The position numbers and the translations under genes were made by a program. DNA of 14,083 bases from assembly GCA_026991005.1 (NCBI GenBank), contig JALXCH010000457.1:1-14083 (forward strand), in the 5' to 3' direction. Within the stretch, counting starts at the first letter, position 1; every line of letters begins with the position of its first letter. The DNA is from Calditrichia bacterium. Lineage in GTDB: Bacteria; Calditrichota; Calditrichia; RBG-13-44-9. This document shows positions 7,326 to 14,083 of this stretch, piece after piece. A model generated the notes under the pieces. That model was not told where the DNA came from, searched no databases, and saw only the letters and a list, made by a program, of their open reading frames with translations.

Positions 7326-8465
7326 TTACGCTTCCTGCAGGAAAACCTGTTCTATTACCTCGAATGTTTTCCGCGCGCAGGCATCCCAGGTAAATTGGGC
7401 GGCGTGCTGGTAACCGGCACGGATGAGCCGTTCCCTCAGGGCACGATCCTGCAGCAACTGGCGAATAGTAGCGGCGATGGATTCCGGTTGTTCCGGCGAA
7501 CAATAAAGGGCGGCGGTACCGCAACGTTCGCGCAATGCCGGTATGTCCGAAGCTACCACGGGACACCCGCACGCCATGGCTTCCAGCGGAGGTAAACTGG
7601 ATGCTTCGTAGAAAGAGGGAAATGCCAGGCAGCAGGCCTGATGATACAACGGCACCAGCTCTTCCGGATTTTCAATCTGCCCTGCAAAATGAATGCGGTC
7701 TTGCAAAGATGATGAGATTTCCATTTGCTGCTTATGGAATGTCCGTGCTGTGGAGCCGACCACCACCAGGTGTACATCCTGCTCTCGCAGGAGTATTTCC
7801 AGCGCTTTTAACACCCCGGTTAAATTTTTCCCTCGGCTTAGCGAGCCGACAAACAATATGTACGGCGTTGGGTAAGGCACCGGTTGTTGCCAGAGGGTTT
7901 CTTTCCGGGAAAGAACCTCCTCCGGTAGCCCTCCGTTTTGAATCACATGAATCTTGCCCTGCACCTGTGGGTAGTTCTGGAGGATGGCGTTTTGTTCGCT
8001 CCGGGAGACGGTAATCACCGCCCGGCTGTGTTTCATAATAAACGGGGTAAGGAAGCGGTACCAGAGGCGAAACGCGCGACTGTAAGCTTCGGGAACGGTA
8101 AGGAAGGCAACGCTGTGCACGGTAACCACCACGGGGCGACGAAACAGGTAACTCATGAGCGGGGCGGTGTTTCCGGGCGAAAACAAGACGCCATCCCAGT
8201 GGTGGAACGGAAGCTCCCACTGTTCCCAGGCATGGCCGGAATATTGACCCAGCGGTTTTAGGGCAATGTGCTGGAGGGGAATTTCATGTCTCAGGCCACG
8301 GGTGGGGATTAAAAGTGTGAACCGGTAGCGCGATGGGTCGATAATGCCCTGCTCCAGAAGCCGGTCGAATGCTTTAACCACCTCGTGAGCGTAGCGCTGC
8401 ACTCCGGTAATTGGTTGCGTTAAAAAACGTCCGTTGATGTAAATTCGTCGAATTTCCTGAGACAT
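7326..8465 (-). CDS. GT4-family glycosyltransferase
   Basis: A cytoplasmic or membrane-associated glycosyltransferase of 379 residues, GT-B fold. The N-terminus has the acceptor-side loop NGRFLTQPITGVQRYAHE (11-28), typical of family 4 enzymes. The nucleotide-sugar site shows VGSLSRGKNL (206-215, with Arg211 and Lys213) and the E-x7-E motif with Glu287 and Glu295 in FYEASSLPPLEAM. Relatives usually read EGFGLPPLE, so two glycines are replaced. It likely transfers a hexose or similar sugar from a nucleotide-activated donor during polysaccharide or glycolipid assembly; donor and acceptor cannot be read. The start is supported by GGAG about eight bases upstream. No other glycan genes are nearby, which is unusual since such enzymes often sit in clusters. 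Confidence 0.92.
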   Translation of the reverse strand: MSQEIRRIYINGRFLTQPITGVQRYAHEVVKAFDRLLEQGIIDPSRYRFTLLIPTRGLRHEIPLQHIALKPLGQYSGHAWEQWELPFHHWDGVLFSPGNTAPLMSYLFRRPVVVTVHSVAFLTVPEAYSRAFRLWYRFLTPFIMKHSRAVITVSRSEQNAILQNYPQVQGKIHVIQNGGLPEEVLSRKETLWQQPVPYPTPYILFVGSLSRGKNLTGVLKALEILLREQDVHLVVVGSTARTFHKQQMEISSSLQDRIHFAGQIENPEELVPLYHQACCLAFPSFYEASSLPPLEAMACGCPVVASDIPALRERCGTAALYCSPEQPESIAATIRQLLQDRALRERLIRAGYQHAAQFTWDACARKTFEVIEQVFLQEA

Positions 8466-8670
8466 CGTGCTATCTCCATTCGTTTCCGGTTAACAGCTGG
8501 TCAGGAAGAATTCAATGAACCGAACCCTTACGAATGCTTCACCAGATTGCCGGGAGGAAAGCAGCGATCTGTTAAAATAGTTTTCTCCGGTTACCAGTTA
8601 AAATTATTGGCACCAGAGAAACATAGCGGAATAGTGTTCGGGTACGGCAATTTATTATCCCCTCGACAAT

Positions 8671-9759
8671 TCATAACAGAGCACCCGCGCCATTCAACAG
8701 GAAATATAAACCGATTGAAATAAACAGGGCTATGTAACCCATTGCAAGAAATTTTGCGGTGAATTTTGCAATATTGTTTGTACCTTCGTGGGTTACATAT
8801 AATTTGTATGCTATCAGATTTGCCAGTGAACCGAATAAACTCCCAAAACCACCCGCATTTGAACCCCACAATAACGCCTGCCAATTGGAGGTAAATTTTG
8901 CAAATAAAAGCGTGGCTGGTACATTGCTCATAATCTGACTTGCTAAAGCAGAAAACAGAAAAATATGTCCTGAATGGCTTATTTCCGAGGCCAGAATCAT
9001 CTTTAAATTGTTGGCAATCCCGAAGAAAAACAGAAAACTGAATAATAGCGCATAATCGATACGCAGGGCTTTTCGGTCGAAAAAAATTGCAAAAAGAATA
9101 ACTCCTATTCCGGCTAAAACAGGAACAACGCGGAGAACGGTTAGAAGAACAACAATAAGCAACACGCCGTAGAGATAGGCTATTTTGTTAAGGCTCCGGA
9201 TTCGATTTCCCTGTAACTCGGTTTGAATTTTCACCAGAAGGGAAGAGACGATTAGCAGACCAAGAAAACTCAGAGAAAAAGGGGCAATTGTTTTTAGAAA
9301 TGACTCAGGGTGAATCCCGTAAAACCAGTAAATAAAAAGGTTCTGAGGGTTACCAATGGGCGTTAATGCCGAACCCGAATTGGCTGCCAGAGCCTCTAAG
9401 ATAATCAGGATTTCTTTTCGATTAATATTTAGCGATAGTGTAAGCGGAACAATAATGATTAATGCAATATCGTTTGTTACAAACATGGACAGGAAAAAGG
9501 TGGTGAGGACTAACTTTAACGGGATGGCTTTACCTTTTTCTATACTCTGGGCAATTTTTAATATGAGCCCACTTCTTTGTAAACCATTAACTGTAACAAA
9601 GAGCACAAAGAGGATGAATAGAACTTCTAATTCACTGATTGAGTAGGTTGGAAGCTGTTTTGTGTAAAAAGAGGTGAGCACCAGACCAGCGCCTGATGCA
9701 ATCAGCAGCCACTCTTTTAGAATAAATTCAATGAATGTTGCCTGGGTTTTCAAGAACAC
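8671..9759 (-). CDS. ArsB/NhaD/SLC13-like membrane permease
   Basis: Integral inner-membrane transporter of 362 residues with about ten hydrophobic segments. Two related motif blocks mark the Ion Transporter superfamily fold: VTNDIALIII (94-103) with NSGSALTPIGNPQN (127-140) in the first half, and SNVPATLLF with GSNAGGFGSLFGSLAN in the second. These correspond to the substrate- and ion-binding hairpins. Substrate could be an anion such as arsenite, citrate or sulfate, or Na+/H+ exchange; the sequence does not decide. The start is uncertain: GTG at 9759 has GGAG overlapping it, while TTG at 9753 sits five bases after that GGAG. The gene is more A+T-rich than its neighbours, consistent with transfer. 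It stands 205 bases upstream of the glycosyltransferase gene; no functional link is apparent. Confidence 0.85.
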   Translation of the reverse strand: MFLKTQATFIEFILKEWLLIASGAGLVLTSFYTKQLPTYSISELEVLFILFVLFVTVNGLQRSGLILKIAQSIEKGKAIPLKLVLTTFFLSMFVTNDIALIIIVPLTLSLNINRKEILIILEALAANSGSALTPIGNPQNLFIYWFYGIHPESFLKTIAPFSLSFLGLLIVSSLLVKIQTELQGNRIRSLNKIAYLYGVLLIVVLLTVLRVVPVLAGIGVILFAIFFDRKALRIDYALLFSFLFFFGIANNLKMILASEISHSGHIFLFSALASQIMSNVPATLLFAKFTSNWQALLWGSNAGGFGSLFGSLANLIAYKLYVTHEGTNNIAKFTAKFLAMGYIALFISIGLYFLLNGAGALL

Positions 9760-9866
9760 TCCGATTGTCGTACTTGAGCTACCGTTTCTTTAAATGATTC
9801 GAAGCGTTTCTCAATCTGGATGATCGCTGTTTGTGCTTCCCCACCAAATGCCTGTTTTATCGTAGC
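9750..9866 (-). other. Coding-like open stretch without start codon, overlapping the permease start
   Basis: A 38-codon open frame with protein-like composition (residues such as QIEKRFESFKETVAQVR) runs from a TAA at 9869-9867 to a TGA at 9752-9750. It contains no ATG, GTG or TTG. Its stop overlaps the alternative TTG start of the permease in a TTGA arrangement. It could be the remnant of an upstream gene or chance. Low confidence. Confidence 0.2.
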
Positions 9867-9919
9867 TTATGGTGAGAAAGATGTTTCTTCTACTGACTAT
9901 GTTTCGCCACAAAATAAAA

Positions 9920-9969
9920 AGTAGAATTAAAACTTCCCCAACCTGCCTGGAAGATGGGCGGTTGGGGAA
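9920..9969 (-). terminator. Rho-independent terminator after tyrS
   Basis: On the minus strand a perfect 10-base-pair stem forms between 9969-9960 and 9943-9934 (plus-strand arms TTCCCCAACC and GGTTGGGGAA). The transcript then continues through T-rich sequence (GTTTTAATTC, then a TTTTTATTTT run at 9920-9911). It begins about 33 bases after the tyrS stop codon and ends the smpB-tyrS unit. Confidence 0.85.
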
Positions 9970-10002
9970 TTATGAAGAAAGTCCGGTAAAAAATGGGAGA
10001 AG

Positions 10003-11217
10003 TTACACCAATTTCAGGAATTTCCGCTTTCCTACTTTCAGAACTTTTTCACCATCGGATTTCAGTTCCAGCAGTTCGTCTTTTACCGGTTGACCGTCCA
10101 GTTTCACACCGCCCTGGCGAATCAGGCGGCGGGCTTCACTTTTGCCACCTACCAGCCCGGCTTCCACCATTACGTCGATAAGCCGTTTGGGTTCGGAGGG
10201 TAACCGGTATTCCGGAATATCATCCGGTACCTCTTTTTGTTTGTGCACCAGGTCGAAATGAGCCTCGGCCTCTTCGGCAGCTTTTTCGCCGTGGTACATG
10301 CGAACAATAGTGCGCGCCAGGCGCCGTTTCAGGGTTACAGGGTTTACCGAGGGATCTTCCAGTTGTTGTTTAATTTGCTGCAATTCATCCAGCGAAACAT
10401 CGGTAACCAACTCGAAGTAGCTGTAAATAAGATTGTCCGGGATGCGCATGGTTTTGCCGAACATTTCTTCCGGAGGTTCATCGATACCGATGTAGTTGCC
10501 CAGCGATTTGCTCATCCGCTGCACGCCATCGATTCCCTCCAGAACCGGCAGTGTGAGGACAATTTGGGGCTCCTGACCGTATTCTTTTTGAATCTGGCGA
10601 CCGATGACCAGGTTAAATTTCTGCTCGGTGGCACCAATTTCCACATCTGCCTGTACCATCACCGAATCGTAACCCTGCATTAGGGGATAGAAGAATTCGT
10701 GGATACTGATGGGTTGCTGATTGGCGTAGCGTCTGGCGAAATCGTCCCGCTCCAGCATGCGCGCTACGGTAAATTTGGATGCCAGTTCCATGATTTCGGC
10801 AAAACTCATGCGGCTAAACCATTCCCCGTTGTATCGAATTTCTGTTTTCTCGGGATCCAAAATTTTCAGGAACTGTTTTTCGTAGGTCTTGGCATTTTCC
10901 ATCACCTGTTCGTGGGTCAGGCGGGGACGGGTGGAGTTTTTCTCGCTGGGGTCACCCACCATTCCGGTGTAATCGCCAATAATCACCACTACCTGGTGTC
11001 CCAATTCCTGGAACTGGCGCAGTTTGCGTAAACCTACCGTGTGTCCCAGATGGATATCCGGCGCAGTGGGATCGAATCCCTGTTTAATCCGCAGTGGTTT
11101 TCCGGTTTCGTAACTGCGCTGAAGTTTTGCTCTTAATTCCTCCAGCGGAATTAAATCCACTGTCCCCCGGGCAATAATTTTCAGTTGATCTTCCACAGGT
11201 AAGAATTTTTTCCCCAT
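10003..11217 (-). CDS. tyrS: Tyrosyl-tRNA synthetase
   Basis: Class I aminoacyl-tRNA synthetase of 404 residues; it joins tyrosine to tRNA-Tyr with ATP in the cytoplasm. The Rossmann core has the HIGH-type signature HLGH (56-59) within [12 protein letters not shown], the tyrosine-site segment [20 protein letters not shown] (183-202), and the KMSKS loop as RMSKS (234-238) followed by LGNYIGI. The C-terminus (about 340-404) is an S4 RNA-binding domain. Motif wording matches the type-2 (TyrZ-like) bacterial group rather than the E. coli TyrS type. The start is firm: AGGAG overlapping the smpB stop codon lies about nine bases ahead. It is the second gene of a two-gene operon with smpB (12-base gap). 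Confidence 0.97.
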   Translation of the reverse strand: MGKKFLPVEDQLKIIARGTVDLIPLEELRAKLQRSYETGKPLRIKQGFDPTAPDIHLGHTVGLRKLRQFQELGHQVVVIIGDYTGMVGDPSEKNSTRPRLTHEQVMENAKTYEKQFLKILDPEKTEIRYNGEWFSRMSFAEIMELASKFTVARMLERDDFARRYANQQPISIHEFFYPLMQGYDSVMVQADVEIGATEQKFNLVIGRQIQKEYGQEPQIVLTLPVLEGIDGVQRMSKSLGNYIGIDEPPEEMFGKTMRIPDNLIYSYFELVTDVSLDELQQIKQQLEDPSVNPVTLKRRLARTIVRMYHGEKAAEEAEAHFDLVHKQKEVPDDIPEYRLPSEPKRLIDVMVEAGLVGGKSEARRLIRQGGVKLDGQPVKDELLELKSDGEKVLKVGKRKFLKLV

Positions 11218-11229
11218 TGTTCGAAACTC

Positions 11230-11694
11230 CTATTTGATTCGATATTTCTTTTCCAGACGTTTCAGGTCACGTTCCTGTTCCCGCCGGGCAATCTCCTGGC
11301 GCTTGTCGTATTTCCGTTTTCCGGCAGCTACCCCCAATTCTACTTTAGCCAGACCGCGCTTAAAATAAACCTTCAGCGGCACCAGCGTGACCCCTTTTTC
11401 CTGAACTTTACGGTGGAGCCGCCGTATCTCGTCCTTGTGTAACAGCAACTTCCGATCGCGCTCCGGTTCGTGGCTGGCATACCCGGCATTTTTGTAAGGG
11501 CTAATGTGCATGCCGATGAGCCACACTTCTCCATCTCGAATGCGAGCGTAGCTGTCTTTTAAATTGCAGCGTCCCTCGCGCAGGGATTTCACCTCCGTAC
11601 CCGTGAGTACCAATCCCGCTTCAATCTTCTCCAGAATCTGGTAATCGTGAAACGCTTTCTTGTTCGATGTTACAATTTTTATCCCTTCCGCCAT
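11230..11694 (-). CDS. smpB: SsrA-binding protein SmpB
   Basis: A 154-residue RNA-binding protein that delivers tmRNA to stalled ribosomes for trans-translation. The length and all hallmark stretches fit: NKKAFHDYQILEKIEAGLVL (11-30), the TGTEVKSLREG block, the glycine-rich LAKVELGVAAGKRKYDKR, and a basic C-terminal tail ending LKRLEKKYRIK that folds in the decoding channel. The ribosome site AAGGAGAA lies eight bases before the ATG. It heads the smpB-tyrS operon; a sigma70-like promoter is visible at 11755-11727. The tmRNA gene itself, often nearby in other genomes, is not in this window. Confidence 0.97.
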   Translation of the reverse strand: MAEGIKIVTSNKKAFHDYQILEKIEAGLVLTGTEVKSLREGRCNLKDSYARIRDGEVWLIGMHISPYKNAGYASHEPERDRKLLLHKDEIRRLHRKVQEKGVTLVPLKVYFKRGLAKVELGVAAGKRKYDKRQEIARREQERDLKRLEKKYRIK

Positions 11695-11726
11695 GGACGC
11701 TGTTCTCCTTCCGGTAAAAGTGCAAA

Positions 11727-11755
11727 AATGTATGGAAATCCCTGTGGAGATTCAA
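11727..11755 (-). promoter_or_regulatory. Sigma70-like promoter of smpB-tyrS
   Basis: On the minus strand TTGAAT (11755-11750) and TACATT (11732-11727) are separated by exactly 17 bases, each matching the sigma70 consensus at four of six positions. Transcription starting about seven bases later would leave a short leader of about 25 bases containing the AAGGAGAA ribosome site. Confidence 0.45.
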
Positions 11756-11947
11756 GAAGAAAAGAAATCTGCACCCAGGAAAATCCTGTCTCAAATTAAA
11801 TCCGCCACTCAGAGAAGTTGGGGAAGTTTGGGTTTTAATTTTGAAATGGGTTAGTTTGAATAATGGTGGAAATCATTGAATAAGGATGGTTGTTTGATAA
11901 CAAACTATACGGTATCAGCATCTTTTTTTAAAAAAACGGTACAAACT

Positions 11948-12689
11948 TTAGTTCCTTTTTTTCTGTACAAGTTTAGAAGAGTTAAACTCTACTAATTTTT
12001 CCCAGATGATTTCCCCATCTATGCAAAAATTTTCTCCAAATTCAAAGGTCATTTTATTTAAAATGCGAGAGTAGGATTTTAGAAATTCTTCATTCTTTTC
12101 CTTAGCGCGAAAGCCTAATGGTTCAATTATGTCAACATAAAGATTCTCGTTACCCGAAATAAATTCCCAGAACCTTTGACCACATAGTTTAAAATATTCT
12201 CCTTTATCCGGGGAATTATCCTGTCCGTAACAACAACCGTTTACTGCGATAATGTTCATAACCGTACCGGAACTGCGGAGAATTCGTTTTGCCTTACGAA
12301 AATTATCTATCATTTTTTTAATCTGGCTGCTATTTCCCCAATTTGGTCCCGATTTAATAGAAACAATATATTTTATTCCTTCTTTTTCAAATTCCAGATC
12401 GATCCCTTCTGCAGCCGATTTTTTTCCATTATAAACTTTCTGACAAATGAAGATCGCTAAACCTTCTAAAAATTCGCCAAAAATGGTCTCTTCCTGAGAA
12501 GAAAGATGAGCATTCAACAAACTTTGAACTAATTCTTGAGCAGTTAATATGTTTTTAGCTTTGAATAAATAAGGATTTTTTCCTTTTTAAAATTTTGTGG
12601 AGATTAATTTTATTTAGACTTTCTAAACGTCTAAGATGAAAATTGGAGATGTTTTGTTCTACGTATGCTTTCACTTCTTCAAGAGAAAT
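11948..12689 (-). pseudogene. Type II restriction endonuclease gene, frameshifted at an A6 run
   Basis: Remnant or switched nuclease partner of the adjacent methyltransferase. The upstream frame (from 12689) encodes SLEEVKAYVEQNISNFHLRR and continues to ILKRK; it then stops at 12557-12555. One base later in phase, a second frame open from 12586 begins KNPYLFKAKNILTAQELV and runs to 11948. Deleting one A from the run at 12581-12576 fuses them into about 241-246 residues. The downstream part has GIDLEF and VSIKSGPNWGN, a PD-(D/E)XK-like core with the KSGPNWGN block I associate with PmeII-type enzymes. No ATG precedes it: only ATT (12689), GTG (12674), or TTG (12520) inside the body. A homopolymer sequencing error, true inactivation, or slippage-dependent expression are all possible. 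A+T-rich like its partner. Confidence 0.75.
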
Positions 12690-12690
12690 G

Positions 12691-13539
12691 CTACCCGTAA
12701 TTTTCTTGTTCCTCGAAAAGTGTGAGTTGCGGTGTGGACAAAGCTTTTTTTACCATGTTAAAATATTCCGGGACAATTTCAATCCCGATCCCTTTTCTTC
12801 CCATTCGTCGGGCAACAAGGACTGTCGTTCCTGAGCCCATAAATGGATCTAATACGGTATCCCCGGGATCGGTAAATAATTTTATGAACCATTCGGGCAA
12901 TGCATCGGGAAACGCAGCGCTGTGGTTCTTATTGTTACATTGAGTAGCCATATGAAGAACGTTGGTCGGGTACACTTTTTCCCGATTTACCCAATTGGCC
13001 ACTCTTTTACCAGATCCGCTTCCAACTCGAGAATTATCGCGTTTGTAATCCACTTCAGATAATTTGCGTAGCCGGGTTTTCGACCAATCCCCAATGGGCA
13101 CCATGACCCGTTCCTGATACATTTTAAATTTTCTATTTTTGTTAAATTGAAGTAGTCGCTCCCAAGCGTCTCTAAAACGATTGGGCCATTTCCCGGGATA
13201 AGAATTTTTTTTGTGCCAGATAAATTCTTCAGTCCAGAGCCAACCCTGCTCCCTCATTTTTAAAATAAGCTCCAGAACGTAGGTGTGTCGTTCCCCTTTA
13301 ACGACTTTTTCTTTGATATTTAAAATAAATGTTCCTGTGGGTTTGAGTACGCGCAATAATTCTGCGGATATGGGTAAAAACCATTCTACATACTCGTCAG
13401 GGTGAATACCCCCGTAAGTGTTTTTTCTGCTATCTGCATAAGGCGGAGAGGTTATAATTAAATCAACGGAATTATCTTCGAACTTCTTAAGAATTTCTTT
13501 GCAATCTCCCAGATAGATTTCGGTGTTGTATGTGTACAT
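12691..13539 (-). CDS. Beta-class DNA methyltransferase (probable N4-cytosine)
   Basis: Modification enzyme of 282 residues using S-adenosylmethionine. Catalytic motif IV is SPPY (31-34) within DLIITSPPYADS near the N-terminus, and the AdoMet-binding motif I DPFMGSGTT (231-239) lies near the C-terminus; this order defines the beta class. SPPY favours N4-cytosine methylation, since adenine methylases usually have DPPY or NPPY, though this is not absolute. The target site cannot be read. The endonuclease frame begins one base after its stop codon, so the two form an M-R operon in the order methylase first. The ATG at 13539 has only a weak ribosome site (GGGA three bases upstream). The frame appears complete, so methylation is probably retained even though the nuclease frame is broken. 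Confidence 0.93.
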   Translation of the reverse strand: MYTYNTEIYLGDCKEILKKFEDNSVDLIITSPPYADSRKNTYGGIHPDEYVEWFLPISAELLRVLKPTGTFILNIKEKVVKGERHTYVLELILKMREQGWLWTEEFIWHKKNSYPGKWPNRFRDAWERLLQFNKNRKFKMYQERVMVPIGDWSKTRLRKLSEVDYKRDNSRVGSGSGKRVANWVNREKVYPTNVLHMATQCNNKNHSAAFPDALPEWFIKLFTDPGDTVLDPFMGSGTTVLVARRMGRKGIGIEIVPEYFNMVKKALSTPQLTLFEEQENYG

Positions 13540-13645
13540 ATTCCCGAGAGTTCTCTTTGATGATTAATTTATTAAAATAATCAAATTGAAGCAATACAAG
13601 GTTCGGATTGCTCAGAAATACCCAGAAATTCCCGATGCTATGCTT

Positions 13646-13670
13646 AATTCTCTATCATAATAAGAGAATT
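13646..13670. repeat. 8-base inverted repeat upstream of the methyltransferase
   Basis: AATTCTCT (13646-13653) and AGAGAATT (13663-13670) are perfect inverted copies separated by nine bases, about 107 bases before the methyltransferase start. It could be an operator or a minor hairpin. It does not look like the known C-protein control box, and no controller gene is present. Confidence 0.4.
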
Positions 13671-13722
13671 TCTATGTTTCAGACAACTTATTTACTTCAA
13701 AGCCAAAAGGGGGAAAAATCCC

Positions 13723-13759
13723 ACCCCGTCCAAAGAGTGATACTCTTTGGTTAGGGGGT
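13723..13759. terminator. Strong hairpin at the 3' side of the transposase remnant
   Basis: CCAAAGAGT (13730-13738) and ACTCTTTGG (13742-13750) form a perfect 9-base-pair stem with a three-base loop GAT. ACCCC (13723-13727) and GGGGT (13755-13759) extend it past small internal mismatches. On the minus strand it lies just after the transposase stop and is followed by GGGATTTTTCCCCCTTTT, so it may terminate that gene. It could instead be a structural end of the mobile element. Confidence 0.5.
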
Positions 13760-13784
13760 CCTTTGATATCCGGATTCGGGCTTA

Positions 13785-14083
13785 TTAGCTATTTATCCAA
13801 TGGGCTCCCATATAGAATTTGCCCTCAAACAAAACCTCCCCCACACACCGTAGAGTCAACTTTACAGAACTATATAACCGAGAGAGTTGATAGCCATTCT
13901 CTCGACGGAACAGCATTAACAAACCAACAGCTAATATCTGAATTAATAACTTGTTTCGATACACTACTTCATTGTCTAAATGATATTTCTTGGTATTCAC
14001 CTGAGAATTCAACAATTTAAACCCATCATTCTCAATGTACCATCGTTGATGACCCAAATTACGAAGCTGATCCGGAGAGAGTT
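13785..14083 (-). CDS. Transposase, C-terminal part (cut by window edge)
   Basis: An open frame enters from the right edge and ends at TAA 13787-13785, giving about 98 residues. The segment LGHQRWYIENDGFKLLN resembles the conserved C-terminal Y-(2)-R-(3)-E-(6)-K-type region of DDE transposases of the IS4-like superfamily, where RW-IEN-GF is common; Glu of IEN would be the third catalytic acidic residue. The rest is a hydrophobic helix (IQILAVGLLMLF) and a basic tail. The start lies outside the window, so whether the gene is intact cannot be judged. It borders the restriction-modification genes and suggests they arrived on, or were flanked by, a mobile element. The family call is motif-based. 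Confidence 0.6.
   Translation of the reverse strand, partial: LSPDQLRNLGHQRWYIENDGFKLLNSQVNTKKYHLDNEVVYRNKLLIQILAVGLLMLFRRENGYQLSRLYSSVKLTLRCVGEVLFEGKFYMGAHWINS

Noticed and set aside
7535..8014. Long plus-strand open frames inside the glycosyltransferase gene
   Set aside because: They lie wholly opposite a well-supported gene and have no domain-like content; shadow frames.
8466..8670. GTTAACCGGAAAC- and GTAACCGGAG-like near-direct repeats between the permease and glycosyltransferase genes
   Set aside because: Short, imperfect and irregularly spaced; nothing else recognisable in this gap.
11923..11936. T7A7 palindrome after the endonuclease stop as a terminator
   Set aside because: A pure A/T stem without G-C pairs is not a convincing intrinsic terminator.
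11695..11947. Searched for a tmRNA gene next to smpB
   Set aside because: No tRNA-like acceptor ends or tag-coding frame seen in this gap; it is A+T-rich non-coding sequence with the smpB promoter.
13763..14020. Plus-strand open frame of 85 residues over the transposase remnant
   Set aside because: Opposite strand of the transposase-like frame, with no ribosome site and no recognisable motif.

Overview
The window looks like a bacterial chromosome segment of moderate G+C from the FCB side of the tree (Bacteroidota, Ignavibacteria, Calditrichota or relatives). This rests on two short-signal lipoproteins, one resembling a beta-rich family I associate with Bacteroidota-type genomes, and on a patatin fused to an outer-membrane barrel. 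The placement is inference; no rRNA or other phylogenetic marker was examined.

Layout. Positions 20-3535 (+) hold a probable two-gene envelope operon: a lipoprotein with a permuted papain-like (Lnb/NlpC-P60-like) His/Cys pair, then a PlpD-like patatin with a POTRA region and C-terminal beta-barrel. Convergent to it, 5855-3742 (-), is a two-component system: an OmpR/PhoB-type regulator overlapping its sensor kinase by ATGA. The 355-base divergent gap 5856-6210 carries three tandem 11-base units, a good candidate binding site for an OmpR-type regulator, upstream of a six-cysteine lipoprotein (6211-7056) that ends in a strong terminator. Next on the minus strand are a GT4 glycosyltransferase (8465-7326) and an ArsB/NhaD/SLC13-like permease (9759-8671).

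Positions 11694-10003 (-) are a housekeeping pair, smpB-tyrS, with a sigma70-like promoter in front and a clear intrinsic terminator behind.

From about 11900 to the right edge the sequence is visibly more A+T-rich and looks acquired: a beta-class DNA methyltransferase (13539-12691), a type II restriction endonuclease gene directly behind it, and the 3' end of a transposase gene cut by the window edge (14083-13785). The endonuclease is the most notable item. Its reading frame is broken at a six-A run (12581-12576 on the minus strand); removing one A joins two coding-like halves into one protein of about 241-246 residues, and no ordinary start codon other than one GTG precedes it. The methyltransferase appears intact, so this reads as a restriction-modification system that has lost, or switches, its nuclease.

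I see no CRISPR array, tRNA, rRNA or tmRNA. Apart from the split restriction system, the best candidates for something less described are the pairing of two predicted hydrolases at the left end and the tandem 11-base operator-like array.
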